A DNA stretch of 42,558 nt from Candidatus Methylomirabilis sp. (GTDB lineage: Bacteria; Patescibacteriota; DYJS01), in the NCBI GenBank assembly GCA_020723005.1, contig DYJS01000003.1, forward strand, positions 28,836 through 71,393, written 5' to 3'. Positions 1-8,816 of the stretch are shown here, piece after piece (positions within the stretch are counted from its first letter, which is position 1; each line of letters starts with the position of its first letter). The notes under the pieces were generated by a model. The model was given only the letters and a program-made list of their open reading frames with translations, was not told where the DNA came from and did no database searches. Position numbers and translations under genes: made by a program.

Positions 1-33
1 GAGGCAAAGAAGTTCATTGCAAAAAGAATGTAG
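1..33 (+). CDS. possible C-terminal tail of an upstream gene
   Basis: Frame 1 is open from the window edge for ten codons (ending in KKFIAKRM) and then reaches TAG. This could be the last codons of a plus-strand gene cut by the window edge. There is too little sequence to name a product, and ten open codons can occur by chance. Confidence 0.3.
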   Translation, partial: EAKKFIAKRM

Positions 34-164
34 ATATTTCGTTTGTATGGATTTATGAAAAAATTTAAAATCACAGATTTTCTAAAAAAATTTTTAAAAA
101 TGTAAATTTAAGTAAATTTTATTTTTGAAAAATATATTTTAGAAAATTTTTGAAATGATTTTTA

Positions 165-1028
165 ATGAATAAAAAGTTTAGAATTTTAATTTTTTCAATT
201 TTTGTAATATTAATTTTATATCTTAATATCTCGACAAGAGGTTTTAGTGTAGAAATGATTATGATTTCAATATATTTTTCACTTTTAATTTTTGGTGTTT
301 CAAAAAATTTTCTAAAAGATTGGATTCCTTTTTTGATTGGCTTTTGGGGATATGAATCCACGAGAGGAATTGCAGATGATTTTGCAAGCATGCTTGGAAT
401 AAAACCAAATTTTAATATAGTTTTTAATCTAGAAAAATCTTTATTCTTTTTTTTAAAAGATGTTCCAACTATTTTACTTCAACAAAATTTTCCTTTTTCC
501 GAAATGCCAAAATTTTTTTTGATTACTCTCTTTTTTTTCTATTCATCTTTTTTTTGGATTTGGGCAGGAACAGCTTTCTTGATTTGGCTTAAAAAACCAG
601 AATATTTTAAAAATTTTGTTACAAGTTTTTTACTAATGTCTTTTTTTGGAAATTTTGTTTTTGCATTTTTCCCAACAATGCCACCATGGTATGCATCACA
701 AATTGGAAAATTGCCAGAGCTAGAAAGGGTAATGTGGTCTGCAATTTTTCCAAACCATGGAGTTAGTTTTGTTTCTTTTTGGGATAGCAACGATTTTGCT
801 GCATTTCCTTCTCATCATTTTGGATGGACATTTTTTTCTGCACTTTGGATAACGAAACTTTTTGGAAAAAAATGGGTTTGGAGTTTTATTTTTCCTTTTG
901 TGATTTTGTTTTCAATAGTTTATGGAGCAGAACACTATTTTGTTGATGCAGTTTTCGGTGGAATTATCTCTTTTGTTTTTTTTAGAATTTTTTCAAAAAA
1001 TAGTTTAGAATATTTTGCTAGAATATAA
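165..1028 (+). CDS. PAP2-superfamily integral membrane protein (AUR1-like phosphatase/transferase)
   Basis: This 287-residue protein has about six hydrophobic segments. It carries two of the three PAP2 signature blocks: FPSHHFGW near residue 217 (the PSxH block) and GAEHYFVDAVFGG near residue 253 (the HxxxD block). The first block (KxxxxxxRP) is not obvious, as is common in the PAP2_3/inositolphosphotransferase-like branch. Family members hydrolyse or transfer phosphate groups on lipid substrates such as phosphatidate or undecaprenyl pyrophosphate at the membrane. The substrate cannot be read from the sequence. The ATG start follows a long AT-rich stretch with no Shine-Dalgarno site. The gene stands alone, convergent with the minus-strand pseudogene that follows. 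Confidence 0.75.
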   Translation: MNKKFRILIFSIFVILILYLNISTRGFSVEMIMISIYFSLLIFGVSKNFLKDWIPFLIGFWGYESTRGIADDFASMLGIKPNFNIVFNLEKSLFFFLKDVPTILLQQNFPFSEMPKFFLITLFFFYSSFFWIWAGTAFLIWLKKPEYFKNFVTSFLLMSFFGNFVFAFFPTMPPWYASQIGKLPELERVMWSAIFPNHGVSFVSFWDSNDFAAFPSHHFGWTFFSALWITKLFGKKWVWSFIFPFVILFSIVYGAEHYFVDAVFGGIISFVFFRIFSKNSLEYFARI

Positions 1029-1034
1029 AATTTG

Positions 1035-1591
1035 TTATGTTGGTTGTTGTACTGGGATATAAGCATACATTAACTTTTCGTCGGTAGTAGTTGTACCAGT
1101 GGTAAATACAAATTGATTTGATCCTTCCGTTATCATTATAATGATTTGAGCTATTGTTGGATCAACAGATTCCTCAATTGTAAAATTTTCTAAATTATTT
1201 TTTATATTGGCAATCCAAATTCCAAAGTCAGATAAATCATTTCGATTAATACTTTTTATATTTTTTAGTTTCTCATCAATGTATTTTAATAAAATAGATT
1301 TAATATTTTCTAGTGTAAAGATCTCTTTCTGTTGATAATTTTATTTCAAGTCCTGAAATAAAAGAGTTTTTAAGTATGCTTGATATATTCTCTGGAGCAA
1401 GTTTACTAACAAATGACACTGTTTGATCTCGTTGATATCGTTGATCTCGCATTGAGTTTTCTCTCAAAATCTCTATTATTCTTGTAAGAGCTTGCAAGGT
1501 TTTTTTGTTTTAGTGTTTCATCGGTTAATTGTGATTCTATTGCTTCGTTTATTTCTGTTCCATCTGTTTTTTGTATAATATATTTTTCCAT
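1035..1591 (-). pseudogene. small gene broken by two frameshifts
   Basis: Three minus-strand reading frames join into one plausible protein of about 185 residues. Frame A starts at 1591 (MEKYIIQKTDGTEINEAIES) and runs into an A7 tract near 1500. Frame B continues as TLQALTRIIEILRENS to about 1320. Frame C continues as LENIKSILLKYIDEKLKNIK and ends at TAA 1035-1037 after YAYIPVQQPT. Each junction needs one base fewer, one of them at the A7 homopolymer. The predicted protein is hydrophilic, probably mostly helical, and has no family I recognise. The ORF track shows only the first two pieces. It may be a decaying gene, or the indels may be assembly errors at homopolymers. Confidence 0.6.
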
Positions 1592-1685
1592 TTTTTTTTA
1601 AAAATTACACAATCTATTCGTTTAATAATAGATTTTTTGAGAAATAATCAAGGTTTTTTAATATTTAAGACGAAAATTTTAGTTT

Positions 1686-4600
1686 TTATTCATAATATCT
1701 CAAAGCTTCAACTGGTTTTAGCTTTGAAATTTTTATAAGAGGAAAAACTACAAAGAAAAGCGAAGAGAGTAAAATTAAAATTGACATAGAAACTATTTCG
1801 GAAGTTGGATACGGAACACCTCGGAGGGATTCGTTAGCAGAAATCACAAGATACGATGAAATTGATCCAGAAATTACTCCAATCAAAATTCCAAAAATTG
1901 CCAAAGACGAAAATTCAATTAAAAATCCAAGAGAGATAAGATTTTTTGAAAATCCAATTGCACGAAGAAGTCCAATCTGCTGTCTTCTTTCAAAAATGCT
2001 TCGGTATGCAATTATTGCAACTCCAGCAATTCCAACAATAAGACTAAAAAGCATAAAAGATTCAAAAATTTCTAAAATGGAATTGAAAATAGTTCGTATC
2101 AGATCAATTTGAATAGAGGTTATTGATATTATCGCAGAATTTTTATTAAATTCTTTTTGCAAATTTTTATTAAGTTGAGATAGACTTTCATCATCTTTCG
2201 TTTTAAATTGATAGATCACCTCATTTTTTTCAATTTTAAGATTTTCAAAAACTTCTTCAGAAATAAAAATTCCAGAAATTCCATTTTCAATTGCTCTAAA
2301 ATTTTTTGAATCAAAAAAAACAACAGCACCAACTATAAATTCAAAATGTTTATCTCCATTTTTTAGAAAAATTTTGTCTCCAGCTTTTAAACTAAAGAGT
2401 TCTAATTTTAGATCTTCTTCAAATTTTTCTCTCCTTTCTCTTTTTTTTGGTTGGTTTTCATAACCTTTATCAATAAAATTTTTACTATAGTTTGAACCGA
2501 CAAGAACCATATTTTCTGAGTTTAAAATTTTTTCCAACTCCTCTTTGTTGTTCAAATTTTCATCTAATTTTGATTCTAAAACAAGGTTTTTTTCTATTAA
2601 ATCTTTATTAAAAGTTGAAAGATAATCGAAATAATCTATCTTTTTGGATTCATTTATTTGTGAAACCTCAAAATATGATTTTGAAGTTTTTTTAATTTTT
2701 TTAAATGGATAACTTGAAAAATTTTTACTTTTACGAATCCTTTCTTCAAAATTTTCAACGATTTTTGGAGATGAAAAATATACACTTCCGTCATAATCTC
2801 CAAAAATCTCTGTTGCAGATGAAAGCTCTTTGTTCACAGTTCCAGAAACAATAATTTTTTGAGCAACAACAGCAAAAATCACAACAGCAAACATCAAAAA
2901 TGTTAAACCAGTTCTTGTTTTATTTTTTGTTGGATATTTTAGCGAAATAAGAGTTGTTGCAAAAAATTTGCTCCATTTTTTTGAAAAAGTTCCAATAATC
3001 CAAATAAATATGTTCGTAGAATTTAAAACAAATACAGTAAGAAAAAATAGAAGATTCATAATTAGTAAAAAGTATGTAGTTAAAAATTTTGAAGCATCGG
3101 AAGAATTAAAATTTTCTTTTACAAATGAGATATTTTGAACAAGAAAAATTGTTAAAAAAACAGAGATTCCATTTCCAATTCCAGAAATTATCTCTTTTTT
3201 AAAAATTTTTTTTGCTAAAAAATTAAAAAAAATTGTTGCAGAAAGTGGTAAAAATGTAAATGTTAAATAAGGAGATTTTGTGAAAAATCCAAATATTCCA
3301 AGAAAAATTATAAAAAATCCAACAAGTGGTTTTGTTGCAGAAACTAAAAGCTCAATAAAATTTTTCATTGCAGAAATAAGTTTAAAAAATTTTATAGATT
3401 TCAAAAGTTTTCTTCCAATTTTTTTTAGTTCAAAAAGATAATTAAGTTTTGGCTTTTCGTTTTCTATGTTACGAATTGCTTCAACTATGTTTAATTTTGT
3501 GATTTTCCAAATTGCAAAAATTGTTACAAAAAATGTTAGAATCAATCCTGTATTAAATGAAATCATCATATTTTTGAACGAAATTGCTAAATCAATTTCT
3601 ATTCCAATTTTTGAACCAGTTGAATTTTCAATATTGTTAAATATATTTTGAAATCCGTTTAAGGAAAATTTTGCAATTCCAACTCCTACGAAAATTCCAA
3701 CAAAAGATGCAAGAGTTGAGTAAATCATTCCTTCATATAAAAAACTTCTAAGAAGTTGAAATTTTGTAAATCCAATAGCTCTCATAATTCCAAGTTCAGT
3801 TTTTCTTTCCTCAGAAAGCATTGAATATATGTTTATGATCAATAAGATGCCTGCAAAAATTCCAAAAATAGAAAATGCTAAAAATATGTAACTAATTTCA
3901 TTTAAACCATTGCTAAATTCGATTATTTCATGCTTGATTCCAGAAATCTTTGTTGAATAAGTTTTATTTGAGAAAAAACTTGAAATCTCTTTTTGATTTT
4001 TTTCAAAATTTTTATCTCCTTCGAGAACATCTCCATTATTTGAAGCAAGAATTGAATTCCAACCAGATTTTATTTCAAAAAAATTTCTAAAATCTTCTTC
4101 GTTCAAAAAAAATGTTTGACCAAAATTTATTCCTACTGCTCCGTCTTCTTTATAAATTTTTTCGACTTTGAAAGTTTTTTTCTCAGATTTATCATTAAAA
4201 ATTATAACTTCACTTCCAATTTTTAGATCTAAGTTTTCTGCAACATGCTCTGTAATTATAACAAAATCTTTTTTAACTGATCTAATGAGGTTAAAATTTG
4301 TTTTTTCTCTTCCAAAGTTTCCAATTTTTTCATAATCCATAGAAATTGCATTTCCAGAAAAAATCAGTTCAGTTTCTCCGTTTTTTGATTCCGTTTGGGT
4401 GGAAATTGATTTTGACAAAATTGCAACAGATCCATCTAAATCTATTTTTTTTCCAAAATTATAAAAACTTTGTACATCTTCGTCTGATATAAAAGTTTGA
4501 GTGTTTTTAAAATTTTGTGAAATTTTTGAATCAAAAAATTCTATCTGATAGTCAATTTCACCAAAATATTTATAAGCTGTTTGAAGCTCTACTTTGTTAA

Positions 4601-4814
4601 AACTATCACTCATTGCAAGAGATCCAGAAATCAAAGAAGTTCCGACCATAGATCCTAAGACTACAATAATTGTATTGATTGGTCTTCGAAAAATATTTCT
4701 TATTCCAATTTTTGCAATTATTTTGTCAAAGATCGTTCCAAATAAAAATAAAATTCCAATAATTATAGAGATTATTGTTGTATATATGAAAAATCCGCCG
4801 GTATATTCGCTCAT
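1686..4814 (-). CDS. large FtsX/MacB-type ABC transporter permease
   Basis: This 1042-residue protein has two FtsX domains. The first is near residues 305-450, with the conserved SEERKTELGIMRAIGFTK stretch after a membrane helix. The second is at about 920-1042, with RRQQIGLLRAIGFSKN and the C-terminal KISKLKPVEALRYYE that typifies the family. An N-terminal membrane anchor (NTIIVVLGSMVGTSLISGS) precedes an extracytoplasmic domain. Extra membrane helices lie at roughly 490-615, and a second large external domain precedes the last FtsX core. Such permeases use mechanotransmission to move lipoproteins, peptides or drugs. The gene lies 84 bp downstream of its ATPase on the same strand, so the two probably form one operon. 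The substrate is unknown. Confidence 0.85.
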   Translation of the reverse strand: MSEYTGGFFIYTTIISIIIGILFLFGTIFDKIIAKIGIRNIFRRPINTIIVVLGSMVGTSLISGSLAMSDSFNKVELQTAYKYFGEIDYQIEFFDSKISQNFKNTQTFISDEDVQSFYNFGKKIDLDGSVAILSKSISTQTESKNGETELIFSGNAISMDYEKIGNFGREKTNFNLIRSVKKDFVIITEHVAENLDLKIGSEVIIFNDKSEKKTFKVEKIYKEDGAVGINFGQTFFLNEEDFRNFFEIKSGWNSILASNNGDVLEGDKNFEKNQKEISSFFSNKTYSTKISGIKHEIIEFSNGLNEISYIFLAFSIFGIFAGILLIINIYSMLSEERKTELGIMRAIGFTKFQLLRSFLYEGMIYSTLASFVGIFVGVGIAKFSLNGFQNIFNNIENSTGSKIGIEIDLAISFKNMMISFNTGLILTFFVTIFAIWKITKLNIVEAIRNIENEKPKLNYLFELKKIGRKLLKSIKFFKLISAMKNFIELLVSATKPLVGFFIIFLGIFGFFTKSPYLTFTFLPLSATIFFNFLAKKIFKKEIISGIGNGISVFLTIFLVQNISFVKENFNSSDASKFLTTYFLLIMNLLFFLTVFVLNSTNIFIWIIGTFSKKWSKFFATTLISLKYPTKNKTRTGLTFLMFAVVIFAVVAQKIIVSGTVNKELSSATEIFGDYDGSVYFSSPKIVENFEERIRKSKNFSSYPFKKIKKTSKSYFEVSQINESKKIDYFDYLSTFNKDLIEKNLVLESKLDENLNNKEELEKILNSENMVLVGSNYSKNFIDKGYENQPKKRERREKFEEDLKLELFSLKAGDKIFLKNGDKHFEFIVGAVVFFDSKNFRAIENGISGIFISEEVFENLKIEKNEVIYQFKTKDDESLSQLNKNLQKEFNKNSAIISITSIQIDLIRTIFNSILEIFESFMLFSLIVGIAGVAIIAYRSIFERRQQIGLLRAIGFSKNLISLGFLIEFSSLAIFGILIGVISGSISSYLVISANESLRGVPYPTSEIVSMSILILLSSLFFVVFPLIKISKLKPVEALRYYE

Positions 4815-4898
4815 TTTAGAAGGTTTTAACTTGTAAATTTTTTAACATTTTGATTTTTTAAAATAGATTGAAAAGATTAAAAAGATTTTTAAAAATTT

Positions 4899-5570
4899 TT
4901 ATACAATTTTTCCATCTTCAATTTTTACAATTTTATGGCAAAAATCTGCAACTTTTTGACTATGTGTGACAAGGACAAAAGTTAAATTTTCATTTTTATT
5001 AAGTTCAGAAATCAAATTTAAAATTAGATCTTCAGTTTTGCTGTCCAAATTTCCAGTTGGTTCATCTCCAAAAACAATTTTTGGCTTTCCCGCGATTGCT
5101 CTTGCTATTGCAATTCTTTGTTGTTCTCCTCCAGAAAGTTCGCTTGGTTTTGAGTCTTTTTTTTCAAACATTTCAACTTTTTTTAAAGTATCTTCTGCTA
5201 AACTTTTTGCTTTTTTTTGGTTCATTCCAGAAATTAAAAGAGGTAGTAAAACATTTTCTAAAGAAGATAAAACAGGGATTAAGTTAAAAGATTGAAAAAT
5301 AAAACCGATATTTTTTGCACGAAAATGAGATTTTTTATTGTCAGACAATTTTTGAATATCTTTTCCATCAATTAAAATTTTTCCAAAATCAAAAGAGTCT
5401 AAAGCAGAGATGCAGTTTAGAAGTGTTGTTTTTCCACTTCCACTTCTTCCCATAATTGCAATCATCTCCCCGCTTTCAATTTTTAGATTGATATTTTTTA
5501 AAATTTCTGTTTCAGAATTTCCTGCAAAATATGATTTTTTCAAGTTTATAACTGAAATAATTTGATTCAT
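4899..5570 (-). CDS. ABC transporter ATP-binding protein, LolD/MacB type
   Basis: This 223-residue soluble ATPase has Walker A (GRSGSGKTT, near residue 41), Q-loop (FQSFNLIP), signature (LSGGEQQRIAIARAI), Walker B (IVFGDEPTGNLD) and H-loop (VTHSQ). The EPTGNLDSKT stretch and its short length are typical of the LolD/FtsE/MacB family that pairs with FtsX-type permeases. It lies just upstream of the 1042-residue permease on the minus strand and would energise it. The start ATG at 5570 faces hisS across a divergent gap of about 100 bp. Confidence 0.9.
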   Translation of the reverse strand: MNQIISVINLKKSYFAGNSETEILKNINLKIESGEMIAIMGRSGSGKTTLLNCISALDSFDFGKILIDGKDIQKLSDNKKSHFRAKNIGFIFQSFNLIPVLSSLENVLLPLLISGMNQKKAKSLAEDTLKKVEMFEKKDSKPSELSGGEQQRIAIARAIAGKPKIVFGDEPTGNLDSKTEDLILNLISELNKNENLTFVLVTHSQKVADFCHKIVKIEDGKIV

Positions 5571-5673
5571 AAATTTTTGAATTCATTTTACGATCTAATT
5601 TTATCAAAACTTTTGTCAAAATTGAAAAGTGTATTTTTGAAATAGATTTAATTTTCTTGACGAGAAAATTTTT

Positions 5674-7065
5674 TTGCCTAAACTTCTCTTGTTAAAAATT
5701 GAACAAAAAGTGCCAATTTATAGAAGAGTAAAGCAGGAGTTAAATAGTGATGAGGTGGATGAAAAAAATAATTTTCAAAAATTTCAAGCACCAAGAGGAA
5801 CTGATAATATCTCTGTTGAAGATAGTAAATTTATGCGATATATTCGCAAAATATTTTTTAAACTTGCAGAAGAGAGGGGTTTTGAAGAAGTTTTTATTCC
5901 AGCTTTTGAAGATGTTGAACTTTTTAAAAGATCAGTTGGAGAGGGAACAGATATTGTTGAAAAAGAGATGTTTCTACTTGAAGAGAGAAAAGAGGGACAA
6001 GAAAAAAAGTTTGCACTTCGTCCAGAAGCAACAGCTGGAATTTGTAGAAAATATATTGAATCTGGTTGGGTGAATTTGCCACAACCTGTAAAAGTTTTTT
6101 TCTTTGGAGAAGTTTTTCGTGCAGAAAGACCACAGGCTGGAAGATTTCGTCAATTTTATCAACTTGATCTTGAAACTTTAGGATCAAAAAGTCCTGTTTC
6201 TGATGTTGAGATTATAAAATTTGCTTGGGATTTTTTAGAAAAGCTTGGATTAAAAAATTTGAGATTAGAGATAAATTCTATTGGTTGTCCAAAATGTCGT
6301 CCAAAGTATATAGAAAATTTAAGAGCTCATTTTGAATCATATGAAAAATCATTATCTGAAGAATCTAAAGCAAGAATGAAGAAAAATATCTTGAGAATTT
6401 TAGATTCTAAAGATGAAAAAGATATTCGTGTTGCAAATTTAGCCCCAAGATCAACGGATTTTTTATGTCCAGAATGCAAAGAACATTTTGATTCTGTGAA
6501 AAATTCTTTAAAAAATTCAAATATAAATTTTGAAATAAATCATAAACTTGTTCGTGGTTTGGATTATTACACGAAAACAACCTTTGAAATTATGCCTTAT
6601 GATGATTTTGAGGGTCCAAAATCTTCTCTTGCTGGTGGTGGAAGATATGATAATTTGTTAGAAATGATTGGTGGTAGATCAACATCTGCTGTTGGAATGG
6701 CAATGGGAGTTGAAAGAATTATGGCAGAGCTAAAATCTCAAGGAATTGAACCAAAATTTGCAAAAAAGAGAGTTTATGTTGCTTTTATTGGAAAGGAAGC
6801 AGAGAGTGAAAGTGTTAAACTTTCTGCAACTCTTCAATCTGCTGGTTTCAAAGTTTTAAAACCATCTGCGAGTCTTGGAATCTCTGCACAATTTAAAGAA
6901 GCAAATAAGCTTGGTGTTGAATGGGTTGTGATGCTTGGAGAACATGAAATTGAAACAAACACTTTGATTTTAAAAGAATTAAAAACAGGTGTTCAGTCTG
7001 TTATTTTGCGAGAAAAGGTTATTGAAGAGCTTGTCTCAAAATTTCAAGTGGAAGACGATGAATAA
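5674..7065 (+). CDS. hisS: histidyl-tRNA synthetase
   Basis: This class II synthetase charges tRNA-His. The family N-terminus QAPRGTDNI appears at about residue 38, motif 2 lies in the FFFGEVFRAERPQAGRFRQF region, and the histidine-specific motifs LVRGLDYYTKTTFE and LAGGGRYDNL follow. The C-terminal part from about residue 355 is the anticodon-binding domain. The ORF-track start is a TTG and adds about 30 residues before the conserved N-terminus. A GTG at 5755, with an AGGAG about 15 bases upstream, is an alternative that gives a more usual length. I kept the track start but consider it uncertain. Confidence 0.93.
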   Translation: MPKLLLLKIEQKVPIYRRVKQELNSDEVDEKNNFQKFQAPRGTDNISVEDSKFMRYIRKIFFKLAEERGFEEVFIPAFEDVELFKRSVGEGTDIVEKEMFLLEERKEGQEKKFALRPEATAGICRKYIESGWVNLPQPVKVFFFGEVFRAERPQAGRFRQFYQLDLETLGSKSPVSDVEIIKFAWDFLEKLGLKNLRLEINSIGCPKCRPKYIENLRAHFESYEKSLSEESKARMKKNILRILDSKDEKDIRVANLAPRSTDFLCPECKEHFDSVKNSLKNSNINFEINHKLVRGLDYYTKTTFEIMPYDDFEGPKSSLAGGGRYDNLLEMIGGRSTSAVGMAMGVERIMAELKSQGIEPKFAKKRVYVAFIGKEAESESVKLSATLQSAGFKVLKPSASLGISAQFKEANKLGVEWVVMLGEHEIETNTLILKELKTGVQSVILREKVIEELVSKFQVEDDE

Positions 7066-7082
7066 AAGATTTTAAATAAAAG

Positions 7083-7211
7083 TTATGCTGTTTTTACACC
7101 TTGAATTTTTTGGTTTTCTTTATTTAGTATTTGCATACGATAAATCCATAAAGATATTAAAAGTGTAGAAATTGAAATTATTATTTCAATTATTTGTAAA
7201 TCTGGTTCCAT
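7083..7211 (-). CDS. 42-residue single-span membrane peptide
   Basis: This short ORF is absent from the supplied track. It starts MEPDLQIIEIIISISTLL, has one hydrophobic segment (IIEIIISISTLLISLWIY) and ends with a polar tail (ENQKIQGVKTA). It starts one base after the stop of the upstream interrupted ORF, an arrangement typical of a translationally coupled pair. No family is recognised. Its small size in AT-rich DNA means chance is possible, but the tight coupling and the helix-plus-polar-tail layout favour a real gene. Confidence 0.45.
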   Translation of the reverse strand: MEPDLQIIEIIISISTLLISLWIYRMQILNKENQKIQGVKTA

Positions 7212-7212
7212 A

Positions 7213-7431
7213 TTATATTTTATAAGCTGAAAAAGCAGATAACGAAGAATCAATCATAAAAATAATTTGAGCTATTGAGTAATCTTTCTTATTCTCTTTG
7301 AATTTTTCTATGTCAAAAAATTTTAATTCACTAAGAGCTTCTTTAAAATCTTTATCTCTAATTTATTCCAAAATTCTGGATCCATATAACTTCATTCCAA
7401 AAATTTCTGGTGGTCTTTGTTTTTCTATCAT
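7213..7431 (-). pseudogene. small ORF with one in-frame TAA
   Basis: The minus strand reads MIEKQRPPEIFGMKLYGSRILE, then TAA at 7363-7365. It continues in the same frame as IRDKDFKEALSELKFFDIEK and ends with KDYSIAQIIFMIDSSLSAFSAYKI before TAA at 7213-7215. One nonsense change (for example TTA to TAA) would explain it, because the reading frame is otherwise kept and no good start codon follows the stop. The product would be about 72 residues, with a hydrophobic C-terminal segment. It is followed one base later by the 42-residue ORF. No family is recognised. Confidence 0.45.
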
Positions 7432-7628
7432 TTTAATTCTTTAATTTTTAAAATTTTTTCTTCTAAAAATTTACATTTTTAGTTTTTGCTTCTAGGAAAA
7501 AAATGAAGTCAAGATTAAATTTTTATTAAAATTTTGATGAGGTAAAAAATTGGATAGAATATAAATTTTTAAATTTTAATTTGTAAAATATCTAATTTCG
7601 TTTTAGAAAAAAAATGTAAAATTTTAAT

Positions 7629-8714
7629 TTGATAAATTTAACTGAAAAAATAAAATTTATAAAATCTGTAGCAGATGGTGGAGAAATTATTGGTGATGAT
7701 GAATTGCCAAAAATTTTGGAGAAAGAGAAACCGATTTGCTACGATGGGTTTGAGCCAAGTGGAAAAATTCATATTGCACAAGGGCTTGTTCGTGCGATAA
7801 ATGTGAACAAAATGACGAAAGCAGGTTTTAAATTTAAAATGCTTGTTGCAGATTGGCATGCTGCTTGCAATCATAAATTTGGTGGAGATTTGAAAAAAAT
7901 CAAAATTGTTGGAAGGTATTTTGTGGAAGTTTGGAAAAGTTGCGGAATGGATTTAGAAAATGTTGAATTTGTTTGGGTTAGCGATTATGTGAAAGATCCA
8001 CACTATTGGGAGTTAGTTTTGAAAATTTCTCAAACAACAAATTTGCCAAGAATTATGAGAACTCTTGATATTATGGGACGAACTGAAAAAGATGTTTTGA
8101 CTGCTTCACAAATTCTTTATCCTTGTATGCAAGTTGCTGATATTTTTTATTTGAATGTTGATGTTTGCCAACTTGGGCTTGATCAACGAAAAGTAAATAT
8201 GCTTGCTAGAGAAATTGGTCCAGAATTAGGTTTTTGGAAACCAGCAGTTGTGAGTCATAGGATGATGAGTGGGTTGCTCGCACCAGAAAAATCGTTTGAA
8301 AATATGACTCCAATGGAAAAATCTATCGCTAAAAAAATGAGCAAAAGTAAACCAGACACAGCGATTTTTATGACAGATTCAGTATCAGAAGTTGAGCGAA
8401 AAATTATGAATGCATTTTGTCCAATGAAAGTTGTGGAAGAAAATCCAGTTCTTGAATATTATAAACTTATTGTTTTTGAAAAATTTGAATCTGTGAAAGT
8501 TGAGAACAGAATCACAAAAACTTTACAAGAATTTTCTTCTTACGAAGAGCTAGAAAAAGAATTTGTGGAAGATAATTTGAATTTAAAAAGTTTGAAACAG
8601 GTTTTGGCAGAAAAGATAAATTTACTTTTAGATGCAACAAGAAAACATTTTGAAGAAAATGAAGAAGCAAAAAATTTACTTAAGCAGGTTGAAAGTTTTC
8701 AGATTACAAGATAA
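7629..8714 (+). CDS. tyrS: tyrosyl-tRNA synthetase, eukaryotic/archaeal type
   Basis: This 361-residue class I synthetase charges tRNA-Tyr. The HIGH-equivalent is SGKIHIAQG (His at about residue 48) and the KMSKS loop is at about 235-239 (KKMSKSKPDTAIFM). Stretches such as YDGFEPSGKIHIAQG, QILYPCMQVADIFYL and DQRKVNMLARE match the eukaryotic (plant/protist) and archaeal enzymes from memory, not the usual bacterial TyrRS. It also lacks the bacterial C-terminal S4 domain of the roughly 420-residue form. The TTG start is the only reasonable one. It lies upstream of dnaX on the same strand. Confidence 0.92.
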   Translation: MINLTEKIKFIKSVADGGEIIGDDELPKILEKEKPICYDGFEPSGKIHIAQGLVRAINVNKMTKAGFKFKMLVADWHAACNHKFGGDLKKIKIVGRYFVEVWKSCGMDLENVEFVWVSDYVKDPHYWELVLKISQTTNLPRIMRTLDIMGRTEKDVLTASQILYPCMQVADIFYLNVDVCQLGLDQRKVNMLAREIGPELGFWKPAVVSHRMMSGLLAPEKSFENMTPMEKSIAKKMSKSKPDTAIFMTDSVSEVERKIMNAFCPMKVVEENPVLEYYKLIVFEKFESVKVENRITKTLQEFSSYEELEKEFVEDNLNLKSLKQVLAEKINLLLDATRKHFEENEEAKNLLKQVESFQITR

Positions 8715-8816
8715 AAATTATAAAATATAATTTTTATTTAACGAAAATTTAATTTTTAAAAAAATCTATTCTCATAAATTTAAAATCTTTTAGAAAGTTT
8801 TTGATGAAACAAAAGT

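Noticed and set aside
119-391. Minus-strand 90-residue ORF overlapping the PAP2 gene
   Set aside because: Lysine/Ile-rich shadow of a well-supported plus-strand gene; no family features.
1035-7431. Possible paralogy between the two broken small genes (shared IAQII-MI stretch)
   Set aside because: The match is only about eight residues and may be chance; the rest of the sequences differ.
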